Source of the DNA: Okapia johnstoni | Lineage: Eukaryota > Chordata > Mammalia > Artiodactyla > Giraffidae | DNA length: 64,000 nucleotides | Direction of reading: 5' to 3' | Assembly: GCA_024291935.2 (NCBI GenBank) | Contig: JAGTYA010000024.1 | Location: 3,844,001 to 3,908,000 of the forward strand | Shown here: in pieces, positions 61,201 through 64,000 of the stretch | Position numbering within the stretch: position 1 is the stretch's first letter | Layout of the letters: each line of letters opens with the position of its first letter | Made by a program: the position numbers and the translations under genes | The notes under the pieces: model-generated | The model's input: only the letters and a program-made list of their open reading frames with translations | Databases searched by the model: none | Told to the model about the DNA's origin: nothing

Positions 61201-63132
61201 ACGAGGCAGAAAGAATGACTGCCACCAAGTCTGGTCCCAGAAACCAGAGTCCCTGTCTGGCACCAGCGCTGGAGACCAAGCCGAGGCTGCTGCCAGCGGG
61301 CACCTGCCCCGTGCTAGACTGGGTGCAGGTCCCCTTGCCTGGTGGTCTCCTGCAGTCCTTCCAAGGAAGGGAGAGCCCAGAAGTAACTCTCTTCAGGTAC
61401 AGGAACAGACTCAGAGACACACAGCATCCCGACTCCAGTAATGACATCCATTCCTACAGACGTTAAGAAATGTGCGGTTCTATAGCTAGTAGACGGTGCG
61501 TAGGTAGCTCTTCAGTCTACAGTAGAATCAAGTGGGAGGTGTGGTGCTGGGAGGGCAGGACAAGAAACCCACAGTCTCAGGCTTGAACGAACACACGGGC
61601 GATGAGGAAGGGAGCAGGGGTGAATTATACTTTAAGGGCATAATTAGAATGAACACAGTCAAGGTGTTTTCCCCGTGTCAGGTGCTATTCTAGACACTTT
61701 ACCTTCTTAACTCACGGAGGGCTCGGAATGAGCAAGGCTGAGTGACGGCACATGCGGTGCAGGAGAGGCCAGGGGAGACTGACTCTAGGTCCGACTCTGG
61801 CCTGGTGGAGCCTGGCCTGAAATCAGGTGGGCTGCCGGGGAGGGTGACAGGTTCTATTGCTGGGCACTGCGACTTGAAGGGAGGCCGACTGTCAGAGTAG
61901 ACCAAGGAAACCCCATGGCAGGGGAGCAGCGGTGCATTCACGCGGCACATAGTTGATGCATACCTCCTCCAGGGCACTGGGGATTTAAAACCGAGCACAC
62001 TCCCAGCCTCCATGGAGTATTTAATATGCATATGTGCATTGTGTGTCTGTAAGGGGAACAGAGTCTGGGCGGCAAACATTTAACGTGAGCATCACAGGTG
62101 CCAGGCTCTGTATGAAGCTCCTTGTAGCTGTGATCTTTAAGCCTCCCCGTAAACTATCCCTGTTTTACAGAAAAGGAAACGGAGGCAGAGATTTTTTTTC
62201 CCCTCCCAAGCAACCTGCCAAAAGTTGTGCAGGTGGTCAGTTAGGATCTGCACCTGGACGGGTCTGACTCCCAGCTTCCTCCCTGTGTGTGCATGAGCGT
62301 TCTGGGAGATGCTTTTTGAGGAATGATGCTGAAATAGTCGTTAAGAGGGGGGTTGAAGTCAACGGTCCTCAGTCTGCCTCTCGCCTCTGTGCCTTGCTCG
62401 TCCTGTGACCTTTAGCAAGTTACTTGCCTCTCCAAGTTCTTCATCTTCTTTTTAAGCTGGAGATAACACCCAACACATCGAAACAACTGCGGTGACTAAA
62501 GGAGAAAATACAGTGAGAAAATATAGGAAAAGTACTTAGCACAGAAAGAAACCCTAGTTATTTACTATACAGAATACTTTCTGCCCCTAAGGTGTAGGGG
62601 AAGAACTCTTTTGGACTGGTTTTATGAGGGGTCCCCACTCTGGGCCTACTTCAGCTACCCCTACAAACCATCTGGAGACTTTTGAGTTAAGAATAGACCT
62701 CAGCATTGTGCCAGCCTGGGCTCTCAGCTCTGCAGGATGAAGGGAAGGGGCAGTGGTGATGGTGAGAATGAATCAGAGGGACCTGCAGGCTAGAGAGAGG
62801 TGTCCACTCACCCGTGTCTCTTCTTGGCTGCAGGGGATACCCGGGCACAACGGTTTGCCAGGACAGCCCGGGCTGACTGCAGAACTGGTAGGTACCGGCC
62901 AGATCTCATTGCCCACTGCCTCCCCTACTCTTCTCAGGGCTGAGTTTGCCACGCCAGCACCCTTAGCCTCAGTGGGGGTCCCTCTTCCCTCCCTCTTCCG
63001 AGGCTGGGAGAAGCCTGGATGCCATGTGGCTTCCCAAGGCTTCACCTGGTGCCCTAAGTCCCCACACCCCTTCTGAGCCCTCATGTCTGTCTCTTGCAGG
63101 GATCCTTGCCCATTGAACAGCACCTCCTGAAG
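37205..63132 (+). CDS. COL16A1: COL16A1, collagen type XVI alpha-1 chain, 5' part of gene, exons joined
   Basis: Forty-two coding exons are visible. Three N-terminal exons give 88 codons plus two bases; 39 further exons, all multiples of three and phase 0, give 755 residues. Type XVI collagen is a FACIT-family extracellular-matrix homotrimer. Order: signal peptide [19 protein letters not shown]-terminal noncollagenous TSPN/laminin-G-like domain (middle missing), Cys-rich linker ([27 protein letters not shown]), then Gly-X-Y blocks broken by short interruptions carrying C-x-x-C pairs (CEVC, CSSC, CEPC, CTAC, CSC). Exon sizes of 27, 36, 45, 54 and 63 nt are typical of collagen genes. The gene continues past the right edge. 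The lost segment between 39859 and 41109 makes this model incomplete. Confidence 0.94.
37455..37650 (+). mobile_element. old DNA transposon, internally deleted
   Basis: Ends CAGGGGTTCCCGAACTC and (reverse) CAGTCTCCCAACC look like terminal inverted repeats. AATAAAGTGCACAGTAAATG and CCTTGGAAAAATTGTCTTCC are familiar from a mammalian DNA-element consensus. Family not named with confidence. Confidence 0.55.
39207..39397 (-). mobile_element. Bov-tA SINE (reverse)
   Basis: TTTAGTCGCTAAGTTGTGTC, AGAATACTGGAGTAGGTTGC, GATCGAACCTGGGTCTCCTG, and CAGACTCTTTACCGACTGAG. Confidence 0.88.
39560..39634 (+). CDS. COL16A1: COL16A1 exon: mature N-terminus
   Basis: Two bases complete Gly; then [20 protein letters not shown] and TNVT plus one base. 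The N-V-T sequon is a possible N-glycosylation site. Acceptor TTCCAG, donor GTGAGC. Confidence 0.92.
39742..39859 (+). CDS. COL16A1: COL16A1 exon: first part of TSPN domain
   Basis: Two bases complete Gly; then [38 protein letters not shown] and two bases (CG) of Arg before donor GTAAAG. It ends in phase 2, which cannot join the next visible exon (phase 0). Confidence 0.93.
39860..41108 (+). other. COL16A1: COL16A1 region lacking the expected TSPN exons
   Basis: 1,249 bases with TG-rich DNA (40150-40200) and L2/MIR-like text (about 40500-40930). No sequence here, or elsewhere in the window, encodes the middle of the TSPN domain (about 130 residues in the human protein as I recall). Flanking phases require intervening coding sequence of length 3n+1. 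Confidence 0.8.
41109..41189 (+). CDS. COL16A1: COL16A1 exon: end of TSPN domain
   Basis: Twenty-seven codons: [20 protein letters not shown] then CEVLPGG. Acceptor CCTGCAG, donor GTGAGT, phase 0 to 0. The HIYCDPELV motif closes TSPN-type domains in FACIT collagens. Confidence 0.93.
41366..41491 (+). CDS. COL16A1: COL16A1 exon: Cys-rich linker
   Basis: Forty-two codons: [20 protein letters not shown], then [20 protein letters not shown] and SK. Acceptor GGCAG, donor GTGGGT. Confidence 0.93.
42280..42333 (+). CDS. COL16A1: COL16A1 exon: [18 protein letters not shown]
   Basis: Eighteen codons, phase 0 to 0, noncollagenous linker. Acceptor GCCCAG, donor GTAGAG. Confidence 0.9.
42635..42661 (+). 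CDS. COL16A1: COL16A1 exon: AHQETAADE
   Basis: Nine codons between TTCCCAG and GTAAGC. Very short, supported by phase and by the ordered linker motif. Confidence 0.85.
43207..43242 (+). CDS. COL16A1: COL16A1 exon: [12 protein letters not shown]
   Basis: Twelve codons with a C-P-P-C pair, between TTTCAG and GTGAGT. Confidence 0.9.
43243..44276 (+). other. COL16A1: COL16A1 intron, unique sequence
   Basis: About 1 kb from GTGAGT to CTTCAG. I see no convincing repeat or exon in it. Confidence 0.6.
44277..44303 (+). CDS. COL16A1: COL16A1 exon: VTVGPSGPQ, start of triple helix
   Basis: Nine codons between CTTCAG and GTGAGT. The first Gly-X-Y triplets (GPS, GPQ) begin here. Confidence 0.87.
44412..44650 (+). 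mobile_element. Bov-tA SINE
   Basis: TTTCCCAGGTGGTGCTAGTG, GTAAAGAACCCACCTGCCAA, ACCCACTCCAGTGTTATTGC and ACACGACTGAAGTGACTTAG. Confidence 0.9.
45080..45290 (-). repeat. MIR SINE (reverse)
   Basis: CCATTTTCTTGATGAAGAAA, CTGAGGTTCAAACAAGTCAC, AGGTAGGATTTGAACTTGGG follow reverse MIR. Confidence 0.7.
45630..45692 (+). CDS. COL16A1: COL16A1 exon: Gly-X-Y
   Basis: Twenty-one codons, [20 protein letters not shown] then R; acceptor CCACAG, donor GTAAGT. Confidence 0.92.
45964..46005 (+). CDS. COL16A1: COL16A1 exon: interruption [14 protein letters not shown]
   Basis: Fourteen codons, a noncollagenous interruption with one Cys. Acceptor TTCTAG, donor GTAAGA. Confidence 0.9.
46130..46174 (+). CDS. 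COL16A1: COL16A1 exon: [15 protein letters not shown]
   Basis: Fifteen codons; returns from the interruption to Gly-X-Y. Acceptor GTTCAG, donor GTGAGT. Confidence 0.9.
46271..46306 (+). CDS. COL16A1: COL16A1 exon: [12 protein letters not shown]
   Basis: Four Gly-X-Y triplets between TCTCAG and GTAATG. Confidence 0.9.
46670..46732 (+). CDS. COL16A1: COL16A1 exon: Gly-X-Y
   Basis: Twenty-one codons, [20 protein letters not shown] then D; donor GTACGG. Confidence 0.91.
46909..47130 (+). mobile_element. Bov-tA SINE
   Basis: CTTCCCAGGTGGTGCTAGGG, GATGCAGGTTCGATCCCTGG, GCAGTCCATGGGGTTGCAAA. Confidence 0.9.
47321..47365 (+). CDS. COL16A1: COL16A1 exon: [15 protein letters not shown]
   Basis: Fifteen codons between CCACAG and GTGAGT. 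The triplet pattern is broken by C-V-I. Confidence 0.91.
47452..47547 (+). CDS. COL16A1: COL16A1 exon: Gly-X-Y
   Basis: Thirty-two codons, [20 protein letters not shown], then [12 protein letters not shown] with a one-residue imperfection at GIG. Follows an 86-base intron. Confidence 0.92.
47719..47757 (+). CDS. COL16A1: COL16A1 exon: [13 protein letters not shown]
   Basis: Thirteen codons; acceptor CCTCAG, donor GTAAGC. G-D-P-G followed by G-P-P leaves a small imperfection. Confidence 0.91.
48345..48389 (+). CDS. COL16A1: COL16A1 exon: [15 protein letters not shown]
   Basis: Five triplets between CCGCAG and GTGAGT. Confidence 0.91.
48518..48553 (+). CDS. COL16A1: COL16A1 exon: [12 protein letters not shown]
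   Basis: Four triplets between CAACAG and GTGAGT. Confidence 0.91.
48705..48870 (+). repeat. MIR SINE
   Basis: CTTTGGAGTTACATAGCCAG, GTTCAAATCCCACCTCCACC, then GGCTTGTTGTGAGGAGATAG. Confidence 0.7.
49024..49134 (+). CDS. COL16A1: COL16A1 exon: interruption with CEVC
   Basis: Thirty-seven codons: [20 protein letters not shown], then [21 protein letters not shown] pair in the interruption. Acceptor TGCTAG, donor GTGAGT. Confidence 0.92.
49537..49572 (+). CDS. COL16A1: COL16A1 exon: [12 protein letters not shown]
   Basis: Twelve codons after a T-rich acceptor (TTTTTTTCAG); donor GTATGT. It begins with Glu rather than Gly because the preceding exon ends an imperfection. Confidence 0.88.
49802..49837 (+). 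CDS. COL16A1: COL16A1 exon: [12 protein letters not shown]
   Basis: Four triplets; acceptor CTGCAG, donor GTGAGG. Confidence 0.91.
49912..50022 (+). CDS. COL16A1: COL16A1 exon: interruption with CSSC
   Basis: Thirty-seven codons: [20 protein letters not shown], then [17 protein letters not shown]. Preceded by a 74-base intron, the shortest here. Donor GTAAGT. Confidence 0.92.
50380..50424 (+). CDS. COL16A1: COL16A1 exon: [15 protein letters not shown]
   Basis: Five triplets; acceptor TTTCAG, donor GTGAGG. Confidence 0.91.
50680..50915 (-). repeat. MIR SINE (reverse)
   Basis: CACTTACTTTGTGCCAAGTA, CCATTTTGTGGATGAGGAAA, AAGTAAATTGCTCAAAGTCA follow reverse MIR. Confidence 0.75.
51160..51800. 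repeat. L2-like ancient LINE remnant
   Basis: TTTTCCTGCTGAAAATCCTT, CTGGATGCCCAGCCCTGCCC and CCTTGTGGCTCCCACTGTCT follow the L2 3' pattern. Diverged. Confidence 0.45.
52267..52302 (+). CDS. COL16A1: COL16A1 exon: [12 protein letters not shown]
   Basis: Four triplets; acceptor TCTCAG, donor GTAAGT. Confidence 0.91.
52425..52469 (+). CDS. COL16A1: COL16A1 exon: [15 protein letters not shown]
   Basis: Five triplets; acceptor CACACAG, donor GTGAGT. Confidence 0.91.
52730..52797 (-). mobile_element. Bov-A2-type SINE fragment next to an exon
   Basis: TTGCTGCTGCTACTGCTGCT, AAGTCGCTATAGTTGTGTCC, GACTCTGTGTGACCCCATAG is the 3' end of Bov-A2 in reverse. It stops 28 bases before the exon at 52826. 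Confidence 0.85.
52826..52957 (+). CDS. COL16A1: COL16A1 exon: interruption with CEPC
   Basis: Forty-four codons: [20 protein letters not shown], then [20 protein letters not shown] and PGKQ. Acceptor GGGCAG, donor GTGAGT. The SINE fragment just upstream may supply its branch-point region. Confidence 0.92.
53180..53345 (+). repeat. MIR SINE
   Basis: GACAGACCTGGGTTCGAAGC, CCACCTCTGCCTTTTACGAG, CTTGAGCCAGTTACTTCTCT and CACCTGGTGGCATACAATAG in forward MIR order. Confidence 0.75.
53343..53381. repeat. A-run flanked by a 15-bp direct repeat
   Basis: AAGAATGATAATTAC at 53343-53357 and again at 53367-53381, separated by nine A residues. It looks like a target-site duplication around a nearly bare poly(A) insertion. 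Confidence 0.85.
53398..53625 (-). repeat. MIR SINE (reverse)
   Basis: ATCCCCATTTGATAGATAAA, GAAACTGAGGCACAGAGAGG, TTAAGTAGCTTGCCAGGGTC follow reverse MIR. Confidence 0.75.
53769..53804 (+). CDS. COL16A1: COL16A1 exon: [12 protein letters not shown]
   Basis: Four triplets; acceptor CCTCAG, donor GTGAGA. Confidence 0.91.
54011..54118 (+). CDS. COL16A1: COL16A1 exon: Gly-X-Y, 108 nt
   Basis: Thirty-six codons of unbroken triplets: [20 protein letters not shown], then [16 protein letters not shown]. Donor GTCAGT. The 108-nt size is a classic collagen exon length. Confidence 0.92.
54433..54555 (+). CDS. COL16A1: COL16A1 exon: interruption with CTAC
   Basis: Forty-one codons: [20 protein letters not shown], then [20 protein letters not shown] and P. 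Acceptor GACCAG, donor GTGAGT. Confidence 0.92.
54662..54715 (+). CDS. COL16A1: COL16A1 exon: [18 protein letters not shown]
   Basis: Six triplets; acceptor TTTTAG, donor GTATGT. Confidence 0.92.
54914..54955 (+). CDS. COL16A1: COL16A1 exon: [14 protein letters not shown]
   Basis: Fourteen codons with a one-residue imperfection (GVGVQ). Acceptor TTTAG, donor GTGAGC. Confidence 0.91.
55009..55262 (-). mobile_element. BovB (RTE) LINE 3' fragment (reverse)
   Basis: TTCAGCCTCTCAGTCATGTC, CATCACCAACTCCCGGAGCC, GTCGGTGATGCCATCCAACC, AGCTTCAGCATCAGTCCTTC: reverse complement of the BovB 3' end. Confidence 0.88.
55535..55570 (+). CDS. COL16A1: COL16A1 exon: [12 protein letters not shown]
   Basis: Four triplets; acceptor TTGCAG, donor GTACGT. 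Confidence 0.91.
55660..55713 (+). CDS. COL16A1: COL16A1 exon: [18 protein letters not shown]
   Basis: Six triplets after an 89-base intron; donor GTGAGC. Confidence 0.92.
55896..55964 (+). CDS. COL16A1: COL16A1 exon: Gly-X-Y ending GASVSGPP
   Basis: Twenty-three codons, [20 protein letters not shown] then GPP. The V-S pair is a short imperfection. Donor GTAAGG. Confidence 0.91.
56165..56350 (-). repeat. MIR SINE (reverse)
   Basis: TAATCCTCACAACAGCCCTG, TCCCATTTCACAGATGAGGA and GACTTGAATCCAGTTCTGTC. Confidence 0.75.
56403..56600. mobile_element. old hAT-like nonautonomous DNA transposon
   Basis: CAGTGCTGCCCAATAGAACT, CCCATGTGGCTCTTGAGCAC, AAATTTAAGTAGCCACGTGT. Related in style to the element at 16990-17515. 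Family uncertain. Confidence 0.55.
57497..57688 (+). mobile_element. Bov-tA SINE
   Basis: GTAGCTCAGCTGGTAAAGAA, ACCCACTCCAGTATTCTGGC, GGGGTCGCAAAGAGTCGGAC, then ACGACTGAGCAACTTTCAC. Confidence 0.92.
58003..58056 (+). CDS. COL16A1: COL16A1 exon: [18 protein letters not shown]
   Basis: Six triplets; acceptor CTTCAG, donor GTGAGT. Confidence 0.92.
58148..58174 (+). CDS. COL16A1: COL16A1 exon: GEKGSQGEK
   Basis: Three triplets; acceptor CTGCAG, donor GTAAGT. Confidence 0.9.
58618..58800 (-). repeat. MIR SINE (reverse)
   Basis: TTGCTGAGTGCTTGGCAGGA, TTGTACAGATGAGGAGACTG, AGGTTCAGAGAGGTTGAACA. Confidence 0.75.
58900..58959 (+). CDS. COL16A1: COL16A1 exon: interruption with CSC
   Basis: Twenty codons, [20 protein letters not shown]; acceptor TTTCAG, donor GTAAGT. 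Confidence 0.92.
59138..59185 (+). CDS. COL16A1: COL16A1 exon: [16 protein letters not shown]
   Basis: Sixteen codons with two Trp, an interruption characteristic of this chain as I recall. Acceptor ACCCAG, donor GTGTGT. Confidence 0.92.
59315..59368 (+). CDS. COL16A1: COL16A1 exon: [18 protein letters not shown]
   Basis: Six triplets; acceptor CCTCAG, donor GTAAAG. Confidence 0.92.
60185..60440 (+). repeat. MIR SINE
   Basis: CTGACTTTGAATCCTAGGTC, CTGGGTATGTTACTTACCCT, TCAGTTCCTTCATTTGTTAA, TTGCCTGGCATATAGTAAAC. Confidence 0.8.
60450..60620 (-). repeat. MIR SINE (reverse)
   Basis: TTATCCCCATGTCACAGCTG, ACACACTGAGGCTCTGGGAG, then ATCTTGTCTGAAGTCATAGG. Confidence 0.6.
60829..60899. repeat. 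TTA/TTTA-rich microsatellite
   Basis: Runs of TTATTA and TTTATTA between 60829 and 60899, interrupted by TCTGTATGTATTTTTATATA. Confidence 0.85.
62080..62250 (-). repeat. MIR SINE (reverse)
   Basis: CCCTGTTTTACAGAAAAGGA, AACGGAGGCAGAGATTT, CAACCTGCCAAAAGTTGTGC. Confidence 0.6.
62370..62570 (+). repeat. MIR SINE
   Basis: CTGTGACCTTTAGCAAGTTA, CTTGCCTCTCCAAGTTCTTC, AGCTGGAGATAACACC, GAAAAGTACTTAGCACAGAA. Confidence 0.65.
62834..62887 (+). CDS. COL16A1: COL16A1 exon: [18 protein letters not shown]
   Basis: Eighteen codons; four triplets, then leaves the helix at L-T-A-E-L. Acceptor CTGCAG, donor GTAGGT. Confidence 0.92.
63100..63132 (+). CDS. COL16A1: COL16A1 exon: [11 protein letters not shown] (last in window)
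   Basis: Eleven codons, noncollagenous interruption. Acceptor TTGCAG, donor GTAAGA. The next exon is not found before the window ends. Confidence 0.92.
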
Positions 63133-64000
63133 GTAAGAGTGTTGGAGGAAGGGCATGGGAACTGGCAGGGCTTCCCCTAAGGGGATCATCATAGTCGGCG
63201 CTCAGCTACATGGCACTGCTTACAGAGAGCTGCAGATGGAGCTGTTTGTGGGGACCAGGCATGCCACACATCTGTATAAAGGGGCCTAACACAGTGCCAG
63301 TTCAGAACAGACCCCCAGTTAGTGTTTGCTGAACGAGTGTTTGAAGGAATCCTGCAAAGGCACCCACGTGGCCATGGGTGCTCTTGCCAGTTGCACCTGT
63401 GAGACCTGCCCACAGCTGCTGCTGGTGAGGTCACACCAGCACGGAGTGGGGAGGGGGAAAGGGCACTCTTCCCGGCTCTCAGGCAGGGGCCTGTGAGGGT
63501 TATGTGCTATGGTTAAGACTGGGTGAGGGCCTGGAAGAAGCCTTCGCTGTCCCCTGGTCAATTCAGAAAGAATCCAGGAAGGAGGAGGCTTTGAGAGGCA
63601 ATTCTAGTGATACAAGAACCAGGAGCTGGGGCCTGGTGGGAGAGCTGGCCTGGGCCAGGGCTGTCAGCAGCATTAAGTCCACACCCCGGGGCCATGGTCT
63701 GGTCTCACCTCCCATGCTGGGCACCACGGGTGACACAGCCTTTCATTGCTCAATCACCTCTAAAGACCAGATCAGAACTCTTCCTCCTCCAGCTCAACAT
63801 CCCTAGGGGTCCCTCCCAGGCCCTGGCCTCCAGAGCCCCCCATCCTGGTCACCCCCTTCTAGCACTGGCTGGTAAGTGGCCTAGACCTCCCATGAGTCCA
63901 GCGGTCCTGCTCAGAACAGAGCATAGGGTGCCCCACCCTTCTCTGGACAGCAGTCATCTCCAGAAGCATCTTGAGGTTGTGCTAATCTCCTGGTGACAGT
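63133..64000 (+). other. COL16A1: COL16A1 intron (partial)
   Basis: 868 bases of intron to the window edge. I searched for the continuation of the chain after EQHLLK and did not find it. Confidence 0.75.

Larger units (their letters stand above)
59369..62833 (+). other. COL16A1: COL16A1 large intron, repeats only
   Basis: A 3.5 kb intron, the longest in the visible coding part. Holds an ancient repeat (59725-60130), MIRs, and a TTA-rich microsatellite. No exon can be supported. Confidence 0.75.

Overview
This is a 64 kb piece of a ruminant (cattle, sheep, goat or deer-like) nuclear genome. The evidence is many ruminant/cetartiodactyl retroposons (tRNA-derived Bov-tA/Bov-A2 SINEs, BovB LINE 3' ends and CHR-type SINEs), plus ancient mammalian MIR and L2-like copies and split genes with GT-AG introns. 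The exact species cannot be told from the sequence alone. Nothing prokaryotic or viral is visible.

Layout. (1) 1-12,905: the 3' part of ADGRB2 (BAI2), an adhesion GPCR, on the + strand. Seventeen constitutive coding exons cover the C-terminal GAIN/GPS region, all seven transmembrane helices and the cytoplasmic tail ending in the PDZ ligand QTEV. There is also a 99-nt in-frame cassette exon in intracellular loop 3 and one apparently decayed exon in the tail. The 3' UTR has an AATAAA signal. (2) About 12,906-35,400: an intergenic region of roughly 22.5 kb with no supportable gene. It is filled with SINEs, MIRs, old DNA transposons, TG-rich and GAGACA-rich low-complexity DNA, and one GC-rich block (24.8-25.7 kb) that may be regulatory. 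(3) About 35,400-64,000: the 5' part of COL16A1 (type XVI collagen, FACIT family), also on the + strand. It has a CpG-rich promoter, a noncoding exon 1, a signal-peptide exon, the N-terminal noncollagenous domain, and a long run of small phase-0 Gly-X-Y exons. The gene runs off the right edge after exon 63,100-63,132.

The two genes are co-oriented and not functionally linked by anything in the sequence. The adjacent order ADGRB2 then COL16A1 agrees with my recollection of human chromosome 1p35.

Most notable: (a) the COL16A1 exons for the middle of the TSPN/laminin-G-like domain are absent, and the flanking exons are phase-incompatible (2 vs 0), so this is either an assembly deletion or a real lesion; (b) an ADGRB2 tail exon seems destroyed by a (GT)n expansion plus a GT-to-AT donor change; (c) a GC-AG intron in ADGRB2; (d) Arg where the GPS consensus has His. 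No previously undescribed biological system was found.
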